Source: Paenibacillus sp. FSL H7-0737
GTDB taxonomy: Bacteria; Bacillota; Bacilli; Paenibacillales; Paenibacillaceae
Reading direction: 5' to 3'
DNA length: 64,000 nucleotides
Assembly: GCF_000758545.1 (NCBI RefSeq)
Contig: NZ_CP009279.1
Coordinates: 4,030,001 to 4,094,000, forward strand
Part shown: piece after piece, positions 1 through 6,949 of the stretch
How the letters are laid out: every line of letters starts with the position of its first letter
How positions within the stretch are numbered: position 1 is the stretch's first letter
Position numbers and translations under genes: made by a program
The notes under the pieces: generated by a model
What the model saw: only the letters and a program-made list of their open reading frames with translations
Databases searched by the model: none
What the model was told of the DNA's origin: nothing

Positions 1-88
1 TTATTCGATAAACCGTTTGGTAATTCATAGTTATAATCAATTTTTATCGAACCTTACATAACTACTTTTTAAGTCGATAATCACTACT

Positions 89-241
89 TTATCCTGACCG
101 CAATAGAATAATTAGAGGCCGACCCAACAAAATGGTCATCTTTTTTTCATATTCGGTATAGCATCTTTCTTTATTCGATACAGGTGATCGAGTAAACGAT
201 ATCTCGTTCCCATCTTCAAGCCGAAACTGGTTCGCAGACAC
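89..241 (-). other. possible short coding remnant
   Basis: The first 447 bases hold no convincing gene. On the minus strand a 50-codon open frame starting at GTG encodes a polar N-terminal half (with LEDGNEISF and RSPVSNKERC) and a hydrophobic tail. The composition looks protein-like and could be the tail of a decayed gene, but I recognise no family. No good ribosome site precedes it. The stretch also holds repeat copy 302-383. Confidence 0.2.
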
Positions 242-301
242 CGTGTCGGAACAATAACCGGGCCAGATGACGCAAAATTATTTCGACTGCGGTACCATTC
301 C

Positions 302-383
302 GTTAACCTGCTGTTAGCTTAAATGAAAAAGAAGAGCTACCCTATAGGAAGCTCCTCCACTAACGTTCTCAGTAAGCTCGATG
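302..383. repeat. composite palindrome-terminator repeat, copy 1
   Basis: Divergent member of the repeat family of this region. Left arm TAACCTGCTGTTAGCTTAA, central hairpin GAGCTACC/GGAAGCTC, right arm CCACTAACGTTCTCAGTAAGC. It lies just downstream of the minus-strand reductase gene and would act as its terminator. Confidence 0.6.
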
Positions 384-447
384 ACTTATCTAAATCGGAA
401 TAAAATTCTGCTATCGACACAAATATCAGAATAGGTGGACTCCACCT

Positions 448-1314
448 CTACCGGAAATTTTCTACACACTCATGTAGAAAGGCGTCTAGTGTGCGTGGCT
501 CTCTGCCGAGCAAGCGCTTCACAGTGTCATTTGGACTTTCTGGCACCATCCTAGACATGGTTTGAATTTCCACAACGTGGTTCGCGAGCCAAGGAGGCAG
601 ATTCCCGTGCTCGATAAGATTACGGAGTAGTACTTGGGGTTCCAAGTTGATGTAACTTATCGGCCGATTAAGCAGGGCAGATAGTCGACTCGCGATCTGG
701 GGATAACTGAAAATCTCCGAACCAGTAAGCGTATATATATGGCCTGATACCTTGTGGTTGGTCAGAACTTCTGCGGCAACGTCTGCAATATCGCGACAGT
801 CTATAAAGTTACACGGTGAAACGCCCATGGAGCCGAAGAAAACATTTTGGGTTGTGATCGTTGGTGCAAAGCGCCTTAAATTTTGCATGAACGCATAGGG
901 GCGCAATACGGTGTGGGTGAGACCCGATTCTCTCAGCGTGTTCTCAATTTCTTGATGCCAGCCCGCCACTGCCACTGGAGAGCTCTGCTCAAAGGCTGGA
1001 CTGGATATTTTTACGATGTGTTTGATTCCAGATTCGGCGGCAATCTGAATGATAGAGGTTTCCAATTCGATTTGTCTTGGACTGTTGGACATGGCAAGGA
1101 AGAGCTGGCTAGCACCTGTAAACACGCGTCGCAGCGATTCAGGATCGGAAGCATCCACCCTTGCGACCTCAGTAGTCGATCGGCCTTTTTCTCCGATCTG
1201 ATCACGCAACTTCTCTGGCTCTCTGCTCAGCGCCCTGACAGGTATGCCAAGATAAACCAAACGTTCCAAAAGCGCACTTCCAATCGTACCTGTTGCTCCC
1301 ATAATAACTATCAT
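448..1314 (-). CDS. NmrA/QorB-like NAD(P)-binding oxidoreductase
   Basis: A 288-residue atypical short-chain dehydrogenase. The N-terminus is a Rossmann beta strand followed by GATGTIG (residues 6-12), the dinucleotide-binding loop. The later segment RPYAFMQNL and the lack of a YxxxK pair suit the NmrA/QorB group, whose members reduce quinones or sense NAD(P)H. The ATG is preceded by GGAG at 9 nt. Only 2 nt separate it from the upstream membrane-protein gene, so the two form an operon. A MarR-type palindrome in front of that operon suggests control by the neighbouring regulator. The substrate is unknown. Confidence 0.85.
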   Translation of the reverse strand: MIVIMGATGTIGSALLERLVYLGIPVRALSREPEKLRDQIGEKGRSTTEVARVDASDPESLRRVFTGASQLFLAMSNSPRQIELETSIIQIAAESGIKHIVKISSPAFEQSSPVAVAGWHQEIENTLRESGLTHTVLRPYAFMQNLRRFAPTITTQNVFFGSMGVSPCNFIDCRDIADVAAEVLTNHKVSGHIYTLTGSEIFSYPQIASRLSALLNRPISYINLEPQVLLRNLIEHGNLPPWLANHVVEIQTMSRMVPESPNDTVKRLLGREPRTLDAFLHECVENFR

Positions 1315-1316
1315 TT

Positions 1317-1820
1317 TTATCTTCTCCTTTTAGATGAAAAATTAGTTGTGACGGCAAGTCGCCACCGCCATGTCACTATCGTGCTCGCTATGAATCCAGA
1401 CAACGGGAAATCGATCCAGACACGATTTACCCAGGCCAAGTGATTACTCGGAATCATAATTTCTACTACAACAGATGTCACCCATGCAGCGTATAGTCCA
1501 AATGAGGACCCGGTCATTGCGAATACCCCTACCACAACCAAGTGAGGTGCACCGATGACCCATCGCAAATGGCCCACTCGGCTGTGCAACAAAAGCCCAA
1601 TCATCAAGGCCATCAAGGCCGATGCACCGCCAATTGTGGTCAATGCCGCTATTTGAAGCCCCCTATCTGCAGTAACCAATCCCCCGATACCTGCCATAAT
1701 GGCAGGAGCAGCATAGGCCATTACAACTTCACGCCATAGTACAAAAGTCTTTTTCTTGGAACCAGCAGCCTTGATGCCGTAAACATCATCTGTCTGATTC
1801 GAGTATTTCATCTGGTTCAT
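1317..1820 (-). CDS. small multi-pass membrane protein
   Basis: A 167-residue protein of unrecognised family. It has a polar, basic N-terminus (residues 1-30) and then four or five hydrophobic segments (about 32-50, 55-77, 85-104, 108-125, 140-155), ending in a basic tail. The start is supported by GGAG 7 nt upstream. It is the first gene of a two-gene operon with the reductase at 448-1314. A near-perfect 18-bp palindrome lies 54 bp upstream, so repression by the MarR protein encoded next door is likely. It may serve in drug or quinone stress, but this is only context. Confidence 0.7.
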   Translation of the reverse strand: MNQMKYSNQTDDVYGIKAAGSKKKTFVLWREVVMAYAAPAIMAGIGGLVTADRGLQIAALTTIGGASALMALMIGLLLHSRVGHLRWVIGAPHLVVVGVFAMTGSSFGLYAAWVTSVVVEIMIPSNHLAWVNRVWIDFPLSGFIASTIVTWRWRLAVTTNFSSKRRR

Positions 1821-1873
1821 TTACTTGCTCCTTTCTTCTTTGAAGTAGTTCAATGATTGCGTTCAGCTAGATA

Positions 1874-1891
1874 TAATTAGGTGCCTAACTA
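1874..1891. promoter_or_regulatory. putative MarR operator 1
   Basis: TAATTAGGTGCCTAACTA is an inverted repeat with 8-bp half sites (7 of 8 match). The same CCTAACTA half site recurs at 2501-2518 before the marR-like gene. It sits in the promoter region of the 1317-1820/448-1314 operon. Confidence 0.6.
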
Positions 1892-1928
1892 TATAAGAGT
1901 AAAAATAGGCTAGCTTCACTAGCCCATT

Positions 1929-2495
1929 CTACTCATTACTGATATTTCCCTTTGGTTTCGAGCCTAATTCGCCCGTAAGTGCTGAGATGCCTTGTGTAAC
2001 TCGACCTAGCAAGTCGAGAAATACGCTGCGTTCTTCGATGTTGAGCAAGCCCACCATTGCTTCCAGCCGAGCGAAATGCTCAGGAGCCATTTCACGGAGC
2101 TTCTTCGCTCCTTCTTCCGTTAAAACGACTGATTTCTGACGTCCATCGTCTGAGCTTGATCGCCGAGATACTAGCCCATCTCGTTCAAGAATGTCGATAA
2201 GACCAGTCACTGTAGCACGTGTAACGCCTAGATGCTCCGCCAATTGCGAAGGCAATTCTTCTCCTTCGTTATCTTCAAGATCTGCCAATAAACGATAACG
2301 CCCTGTTGATAAACCGAATCTAGAGAAATGAATCTCTGAGGCGTGTCCAAGCATGGCTCCCGCTGCCATTAGCCTAGACGCGACGAGTATAGCCTGTGCG
2401 TCTATGTCTAGGTTATAGCGATCAATCTGACGCTTGGATTGTACAAGCGAGGGAATAGCCTCAATGTCATTTATTTTTTTATTATTGTTGTTCAT
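1929..2495 (-). CDS. MarR-family transcriptional regulator
   Basis: A 188-residue winged-helix protein. The typical MarR core lies at about residues 80-150: LAEHLGVTRATVTGLIDIL is the recognition helix, followed by the wing SSDDGRQKSVVLTEEG. An N-terminal extension of about 35 residues is longer than in most MarR proteins. The gene reads in the same direction as the reductase operon and is separated from it by a putative operator. A related palindrome lies immediately upstream of its own start, so autoregulation plus control of the two downstream genes is the simplest model. The ligand is unknown. Confidence 0.9.
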   Translation of the reverse strand: MNNNNKKINDIEAIPSLVQSKRQIDRYNLDIDAQAILVASRLMAAGAMLGHASEIHFSRFGLSTGRYRLLADLEDNEGEELPSQLAEHLGVTRATVTGLIDILERDGLVSRRSSSDDGRQKSVVLTEEGAKKLREMAPEHFARLEAMVGLLNIEERSVFLDLLGRVTQGISALTGELGSKPKGNISNE

Positions 2496-2500
2496 ATATG

Positions 2501-2518
2501 TAGTATGGTCCCTAACTA
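2501..2518. promoter_or_regulatory. putative MarR operator 2
   Basis: TAGTATGGTCCCTAACTA lies just upstream of the marR-like start codon. Its half site CCTAACTA is identical to that at 1884-1891; the other half matches 6 of 8. This supports autoregulation. Confidence 0.55.
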
Positions 2519-2552
2519 CTTTTGTGTCAACTCATTTTTATTGCACAGCTCT

Positions 2553-2900
2553 TTATTTCTCCCAAAGCTCGATCAGTCGACCTTCAGGATCCTCAATCCA
2601 AACAAACTTTCCAAATTCACTAATTTCTTCTTTCTTTGCAAGTGGTATACCAATATGCTCAAGATGCTTAATAGTCTCGTCTAGATTATGTACTTGGAAA
2701 TTTAACATCACTTGTTGTTCTGTTGGAAAATAACTATCATCCTCGGTAAAGAAAGAAAAGATAGTCTCATTTCCTGATTGGGGCTTTATCACAGTCCCAT
2801 TCCAATGATCTATTTCTATCTTCAAGGCCTCACTGTACCATTTTTTTATAACTTCAAGATTCTTAGTTCTCCAAAAGATTCCTCCGAAACCTTTGATCAT
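2553..2900 (-). CDS. VOC (glyoxalase/bleomycin resistance-like) protein
   Basis: A 115-residue single vicinal-oxygen-chelate module. It starts MIKGFGGIFWRTKN, has the LEVIKKWYSEAL helix, and ends with the strand FVWIEDPEGRLIELWE, whose Glu is the usual metal ligand position. A GGAG motif precedes the ATG. Family members bind metal and act as lyases, dioxygenases or drug-binding proteins; this sequence does not reveal the substrate. It lies at the edge of the repeat-separated gene string, with repeat copy 2981-3068 upstream. Confidence 0.85.
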   Translation of the reverse strand: MIKGFGGIFWRTKNLEVIKKWYSEALKIEIDHWNGTVIKPQSGNETIFSFFTEDDSYFPTEQQVMLNFQVHNLDETIKHLEHIGIPLAKKEEISEFGKFVWIEDPEGRLIELWEK

Positions 2901-2980
2901 CGTATTTATCTCCTGTCTGTCATCAATTTTTTAGCTATCCGTTCTCAATAGATATTCGAGATTTAAATTTAAGTTCCTTT

Positions 2981-3068
2981 TTCAACTATCTTGCCCATTA
3001 ATTGAACAAATAAAAAACTACTGCCGTAGCAACCGCTATTCCACTATCGTGTCCCGTTAGCGCAATGA
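2981..3068. repeat. composite palindrome-terminator repeat, copy 2
   Basis: Left arm TTCAACTATCTTGCCCATTA plus ATTGAAC, A-rich link, hairpin ACTGCCGTAGCAACCG, right arm CCACTATCGTGTCCCGTTAG. All three modules are present, followed by GCGCAATGA. Confidence 0.85.
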
Positions 3069-3211
3069 GTCTACTACATCAAGTGGATGCTGTATGGAAG
3101 ATTTTAGGTAGATGTATTCATAGAATAATGGTACATTATTTTGGAATCAATAGCGCGCAAGTCAGGATATACATTTAGACTAATATTTTTATATTGGGGG
3201 ATGGTACTGGC

Positions 3212-4024
3212 ATGGACAAGAATTCTGTTTATAGAACAAATATTATAGGTGCTGGCGAGGTTGGTAGCGCTATCTCGGTCGATATGGACAAGAATGTTAT
3301 TCATGAAACTAACAGCTTGTTTTGGGATACAAAAGGAAATGATATTTTAGGAGCAACCGCGCTTCCTTTATATGGAGCATTCGTCTCAGAAGAAAAATGC
3401 CAGCTTTTTGGCGATATTTCAGGAAAAAAGATGTTGGAGATAGGCTGTGGAAGCGGTCAATCCTTGCAATATCTCGGGGAACGTAAAGCATCTGAACTAT
3501 GGGGTATGGATATATCAGAAAACCAAATCGAAAAAACAAGAGAATACTTATCAGATCACGGACTTTCAGCAAAATTAATCTGTTCACCCATGGAAGAAAA
3601 ATGTGGACTACCTGAGGATTATTTTGACTTTGTTTATTCGATTTATGCTATAGGCTGGACAACCGATCTTGAGGGTACTTTTAGCAGGATTGCTTCTTAC
3701 CTAAAAAAAGACGGCGTATTTATTTTCAGTTGGTCTCACCCTATACACAAATGTGTTGCTGCAGAAGATGATATGCTTGTTTTTAAAAAATGTTACTTCG
3801 ATGAATCTTGGTATTCGGTAACTCTTGACGAAAGTACGCTAACATTAGCTGACCGTAAACTATCAACCTATGTGAATGCGCTCTCAAAAGCGGGATTTGT
3901 TATTGAAGAAATGATTGAGCAATCTGATGATGAAATTATTCAATTGCGGGACGATAACGACGATTTTGCAAAAAAAGCAAAGATGCTTCCTGTAACTTTC
4001 GTAATCAAAGCAAGAAAACTGTAA
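3212..4024 (+). CDS. class I SAM-dependent methyltransferase
   Basis: A Rossmann-fold methyltransferase with motif I MLEIGCGSGQSLQYLG, motif II near LWGMDISENQIE and a DFVYSIYAIGW motif IV-like strand. Start choice is uncertain. ATG 3212 has a G-rich stretch upstream and gives 270 residues. ATG 3284 (246 residues) begins MDKNVIHETNSLFWD, which reads like a natural family N-terminus. The 5' end carries two similar MDKN segments, suggesting a short duplication. It is the only plus-strand gene in the first 12 kb and is bracketed by repeat copies 2 and 3. The methyl acceptor is unknown. Confidence 0.85.
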   Translation: MDKNSVYRTNIIGAGEVGSAISVDMDKNVIHETNSLFWDTKGNDILGATALPLYGAFVSEEKCQLFGDISGKKMLEIGCGSGQSLQYLGERKASELWGMDISENQIEKTREYLSDHGLSAKLICSPMEEKCGLPEDYFDFVYSIYAIGWTTDLEGTFSRIASYLKKDGVFIFSWSHPIHKCVAAEDDMLVFKKCYFDESWYSVTLDESTLTLADRKLSTYVNALSKAGFVIEEMIEQSDDEIIQLRDDNDDFAKKAKMLPVTFVIKARKL

Positions 4025-4041
4025 TTAGTAGTTGAAGATAA

Positions 4042-4136
4042 ATGCCCGTTAATTGAATAAAGGCAGCCGATCATGTTGACTGATTGACTGCCTTATCGTG
4101 TTTATATTGAACTATCGTCTCCTGTTAGCTTAATTA
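4042..4136. repeat. composite palindrome-terminator repeat, copy 3
   Basis: Left arm contains TGCCCGTTAATTGAA. The central hairpin AGGCAGCCGATCA/TGATTGACTGCCT differs in sequence from the other copies but occupies the same place. Right arm TTGAACTATCGTCTCCTGTTAG. Arms are conserved while the terminator stem is free to vary. Confidence 0.8.
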
Positions 4137-4181
4137 TGATTCCCGAAAGTCCATACATTCATCAAGTACGTCTCGATTTCT

Positions 4182-4436
4182 TCATTCCTCTAATATTTGC
4201 ACATTCTTAGCTGTCCTACGCTGAGAATCAACTATATTCGGAAACTCGAATAGGTCGAATTCAACTTTTTGACCCTCTTTAAGGAACCGAAAGCCGTTCG
4301 GTAACCTAATAGGGTCTGGTAGTATTTCGCTGAAGTGTACAACAACATGGTAACCTTCCTGGCCGTCTAGCATTATCCGTCCGTAACCTTTATCTTCTTT
4401 GTACCATTTGACAACACCCCATCTTCTTTCCGCCAC
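4182..4436 (-). CDS. cold-shock-domain-like protein
   Basis: An 84-residue protein with a divergent cold-shock fold. GVVKWYKEDKGYGRI (residues 7-21) mirrors the RNP1-type segment of Csp proteins, and VVVHFSEI corresponds to RNP2. It is longer than a standard Csp (66-67 residues) and the loop around residues 37-52 is extended. The GTG start follows AGGAGGTG. Csp-like proteins bind single-stranded RNA or DNA; whether this diverged one does is unknown. It is a stand-alone gene in the repeat-separated string. Confidence 0.75.
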   Translation of the reverse strand: MAERRWGVVKWYKEDKGYGRIMLDGQEGYHVVVHFSEILPDPIRLPNGFRFLKEGQKVEFDLFEFPNIVDSQRRTAKNVQILEE

Positions 4437-4504
4437 CTAAGCACCTCCTCTGTAACTTTATGGTACAACTCATTATGTGCTCACATCGCGTTGAATGAGT
4501 TATC

Positions 4505-4753
4505 TCATTTGATTTTTTTCGGAAACCCATATACAAAAAGTATCATACCGAGAAACGCAAGGATTGGCACAAAGATATTATCGAAGAAGCTTGTAATATG
4601 AATTTCAGGTAGGGCATTGAACATATTTGCTTCGTACAACGCTGCAATTTCATGGCTGCGAGCTATCAAAGAGCCTACTCGTTCGATTGCATAGATTACT
4701 CCAGCGGAAATTAGAAAGGATGCACCTAGTTTTCTGTAAAAGTCGTTGCCCAT
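4505..4753 (-). CDS. small two-TM hypothetical protein
   Basis: An 82-residue protein with two hydrophobic segments, about 11-24 and 57-77, joined by a polar loop, ending in a GFPKKIK tail. Strong GGAGGAG ribosome site before the ATG. I do not recognise the family. No repeat copy lies between it and the cold-shock-like gene, so the two may share one unit. Confidence 0.6.
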   Translation of the reverse strand: MGNDFYRKLGASFLISAGVIYAIERVGSLIARSHEIAALYEANMFNALPEIHITSFFDNIFVPILAFLGMILFVYGFPKKIK

Positions 4754-4899
4754 GAAATATTTGTCTCCTCCTCTATTTTTTATTGAGTACTTCTTCCATC
4801 ATCCCACTTTACCACATTGTTCCAATTTTTTGAGTATCAGAATATCATTACATAACCTAATGCTAATAATGTGACGCTATAGCGCCACAAATTGTAAGT

Positions 4900-4977
4900 A
4901 TTCTGCCGGCTAATTGAACAATAAAAAACGGCTGCCGAAGCAGCCGCTATTCTACTGTCGTTCTTCGTGAGCTTAAT
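4900..4977. repeat. composite palindrome-terminator repeat, copy 4
   Basis: Left arm TTCTGCCGGCTAATTGAACA. Perfect hairpin CGGCTGCCGAAGCAGCCG with an A-run on its left that becomes a U-run on the minus strand, making a Rho-independent terminator for 5002-5376. Right arm CTACTGTCGTTCTTCGTGAG is worn. Confidence 0.85.
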
Positions 4978-5001
4978 GATTTACTTTGCTTCGGACGAAT
5001 C

Positions 5002-5376
5002 CTATTGCTCTTTATTGTGAACTTCATGGATTATATTTGTTATGTCGTTAATTTTGCGGGAACAATATTTTAAAATAGGGTTAGCCCAATATTCGGGTCC
5101 AGTTTCATCATCACCAATTTTCACTAAATTCAATGTATACACACCCTCTGAACGCATAGCTGGATACCATCCTAAATCCAAAATCAAACCTGTCTTTTCA
5201 TTTCTTAAATAGAATATATCCTCATGTAGCTCCCATACATAAGAAAATGAGTCGTCATGAAAGTCATCGGGATTAATTTCATAAAAATGATTCCATAAGA
5301 CAGTCCAATCTGACGGAATATTTAATGGCACCAATTGTAGACTCATGTTAATAACACATCCCTTAACAATCTTCAT
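5002..5376 (-). CDS. hypothetical protein
   Basis: Conserved-looking cytosolic protein, 124 residues if started at MKIVKGC, which has CGGAG 8 nt upstream; MSLQLVPL (start 5346) is an alternative. The sequence is rich in Trp and acidic residues (PSDWTVLWNHFYEINPDD, YVWELHEDIFYL, GLILDLGWYP), suggesting a compact alpha/beta fold. No family is recognised and no catalytic motif is visible. It sits alone between repeat copies 4 and 5, like the other single-gene units here. Confidence 0.65.
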   Translation of the reverse strand: MKIVKGCVINMSLQLVPLNIPSDWTVLWNHFYEINPDDFHDDSFSYVWELHEDIFYLRNEKTGLILDLGWYPAMRSEGVYTLNLVKIGDDETGPEYWANPILKYCSRKINDITNIIHEVHNKEQ

Positions 5377-5400
5377 ATTCAAATCTCCGTGATTGTCCAA

Positions 5401-5497
5401 GTTATCCTGCCCGTTACTTCAATGAAAAAAGCAGGCTACCGTAGCGCCTGCTCATTAATGTGTATTATTCAACTAAAGTTCTCCGTTAGTTCAATAG
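5401..5497. repeat. composite palindrome-terminator repeat, copy 5
   Basis: Left arm TATCCTGCCCGTTACTTCAA, variant hairpin GCAGGC/GCCTGC, right arm TTCAACTAAAGTTCTCCGTTAG plus TTCAATAG. Complete three-part organisation. Confidence 0.8.
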
Positions 5498-5531
5498 TCT
5501 TATGTTTTAATTAGAGTCGCTGCTTATAGTT

Positions 5532-5640
5532 GTAAGGCTGCTGAACACCTAATGCAGTGACGTCCCGACGGGCTTAGGGGGCTGGATGTGGTCACTCGCT
5601 TCTGAGAGTGACCCGGAGCGTCAATATGGTGTTAGCCGAA
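5532..5640. repeat. long imperfect palindrome downstream of nucleotidyltransferase gene
   Basis: This stretch can fold on itself. Outer arms are GCTGAACACC and GGTGTTAGC, next arms GTGACGTCCCGACGGG and CCCGGAGCGTCA, and an inner hairpin is GTCACTC/GAGTGAC. The nested, bulged layout with GTTAGC/GCTGAAC ends recalls integron attC sites, but the core boxes do not fit the consensus exactly. Confidence 0.4.
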
Positions 5641-5649
5641 GGAAGTTCT
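5631..5649. repeat. terminal inverted repeat, left copy
   Basis: GTTAGCCGAAGGAAGTTCT is repeated in inverse orientation at 6419-6437 with one mismatch in 19. The pair exactly brackets the nucleotidyltransferase gene; its last five codons and stop lie inside this copy. Confidence 0.7.
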
Positions 5650-6399
5650 GGAAGCAGCCATTGCATTTAAGGCGTTCTCAAAATAGCTATATACTTCATC
5701 TGCAATTCCCAGAAACTCTTCAACAAGTACATTACTATCCAAGTAACAAGCATACAGATAATCAACTAAAGCGGAGTCAATCTCACAATAGTTTAATATG
5801 GCATTCTTCATCTTAATAATGTCATCTTGCCATACACCTGTATCTTCTAAAACCAAAGAGTATAATGCACGAATTAATCTCTTAGAGTAACCTTTAATAT
5901 ATCTAGTTTTCATTGTGTTATCATTAGCATTAGAAAGTAAACTATGTATATGATCTACTTCCTCCTTGGTCTCTGTATTTAAGTCTAAAATGAACTCTGG
6001 AGAAATAATTATCGGTGGTACTTTTTCACCAACGTCATGACCATATATGCAAACACAAATTATCTTTACCCAAAAACCCCACTCATTTGGTTTACTTAAT
6101 ACATCGTCAATCGAGCAAATTATCGTATCAATCTTAGTTACTACTGGATATTCTTCCAAAAGCCTGTCTTTAATATTTGACAATCTTTCGTAATCAATAT
6201 CTTTGGGATTTACACATACAATAGTAAAGTCTGCATCTGACTTAAAAGGTTTAGCAGTTCCTTTTGGAATCGAGCCACACATATAAATGCTATGAATCTT
6301 ACCTTTAAATTCGGTAAGTATATTATCTATATACTTATCAACAAAATCCTTATATTCACTTTGTATTACAATTCTATTTATAACTTTTTCTAATATCAT
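5632..6399 (-). CDS. nucleotidyltransferase-domain protein (aminoglycoside adenylyltransferase-like)
   Basis: A 255-residue protein with the polymerase-beta-type motif CGSIPKGTAKPFKSDADF: GS at 42-43 and the metal-binding DxD at 55-57. A mostly helical C-terminal half follows. Architecture and length suit ANT/AadA-like enzymes that adenylylate antibiotics, but substrate residues cannot be judged and it could be a MNT-type protein. AGGAGGAG precedes the ATG. The gene is bracketed by a 19-bp inverted repeat (5631-5649 and 6419-6437) and its C-terminal residues are encoded by that repeat, which suggests capture as a mobile unit. Confidence 0.75.
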   Translation of the reverse strand: MILEKVINRIVIQSEYKDFVDKYIDNILTEFKGKIHSIYMCGSIPKGTAKPFKSDADFTIVCVNPKDIDYERLSNIKDRLLEEYPVVTKIDTIICSIDDVLSKPNEWGFWVKIICVCIYGHDVGEKVPPIIISPEFILDLNTETKEEVDHIHSLLSNANDNTMKTRYIKGYSKRLIRALYSLVLEDTGVWQDDIIKMKNAILNYCEIDSALVDYLYACYLDSNVLVEEFLGIADEVYSYFENALNAMAASRTSFG

Positions 6400-6418
6400 A
6401 TAGACTCCTCCTAAACTA

Positions 6419-6437
6419 AGAACTTCTTTCGGCTAAC
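6419..6437. repeat. terminal inverted repeat, right copy
   Basis: AGAACTTCTTTCGGCTAAC, inverse partner of 5631-5649 (18 of 19). It lies about 20 bp upstream of the nucleotidyltransferase start codon. From GGCTAACG at 6431 to CGTTAGC at 6513 there is a second bulged palindrome (inner arms AAGTTATTCGCGAAA and TTTGCGAACTT). Confidence 0.65.
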
Positions 6438-6491
6438 GTCTTTTTTGCGAACTTCGTAAATTCGTCATGACTTAAGTTATTCGCGAAATCA

Positions 6492-6518
6492 TTCAACTAT
6501 CCTGCCCGTTAGCTCAAC
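6492..6518. repeat. solo arm of the composite repeat
   Basis: TTCAACTATCCTGCCCGTTAG plus CTCAAC: a single palindromic arm without the hairpin and right arm. It is followed directly by the transposase remnant, so the rest of the element may have been lost there. Confidence 0.75.
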
Positions 6519-6543
6519 GGCATCCACGATTTGACGCCTACTT

Positions 6544-6916
6544 CAATAAAAAAGAGAACAGGGCAAGAAAGGCATCGACAAAAACCAAGCAGACACCTAT
6601 TATTTTAACGTTGAACAGTGCAAGCATTGTCCGTTTGAAAGAGGGTTGTTATAAAGAAGGATCGAAGAGCAAAACCTACTCTGTAACGATTAAATCTGAA
6701 GAACATTCGGAACAGATTGCGTTCCAGGAAACAGAGTACTTTAAAGAAAAATCTAAGGAACGCTACAAAATTGAAGCGAAGAATAGCGAACTTAAACATG
6801 GGCACGGGTATGATGTAGCTACATCCTCGGGTCTGATTGGTATGGAATTACAAGGTGCGATGAAGATATTCGCCGTGAACTTAAAGTTTTTTGCAATGGT
6901 ATGGAGCCGAGCTTAA
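6544..6916 (+). pseudogene. IS1182-like transposase C-terminal remnant
   Basis: Two overlapping frames together read as the C-terminal end of an IS1182-type DDE transposase: GKKGIDKNQADTYYF and CKHCPFERG in one frame, then CYKEGSKSKTYS, ETEYFKEKSKERYKIEAKNS, HGYDVATSSGLIGMELQG in the next. The frame changes at GAGGGTTGTTAT (6641-6651), where an extra T breaks the Cys-rich segment. The N-terminal two thirds are absent and no IS ends are seen. The last residues (KFFAMVWSRA) diverge from the family tail. This is a dead fragment. Confidence 0.85.
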
Positions 6917-6949
6917 CCAGTTGAGAACCCTGCAGATCCCTTCGGATCG

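Noticed and set aside
883..1443. 186-codon plus-strand frame
   Set aside because: Lies across the reductase and membrane-protein genes on the other strand, with low-complexity shadow composition and no ribosome site.
5586..5816. Plus-strand 76-codon frame
   Set aside because: Antisense to the nucleotidyltransferase C-terminus and the palindrome; no family resemblance.
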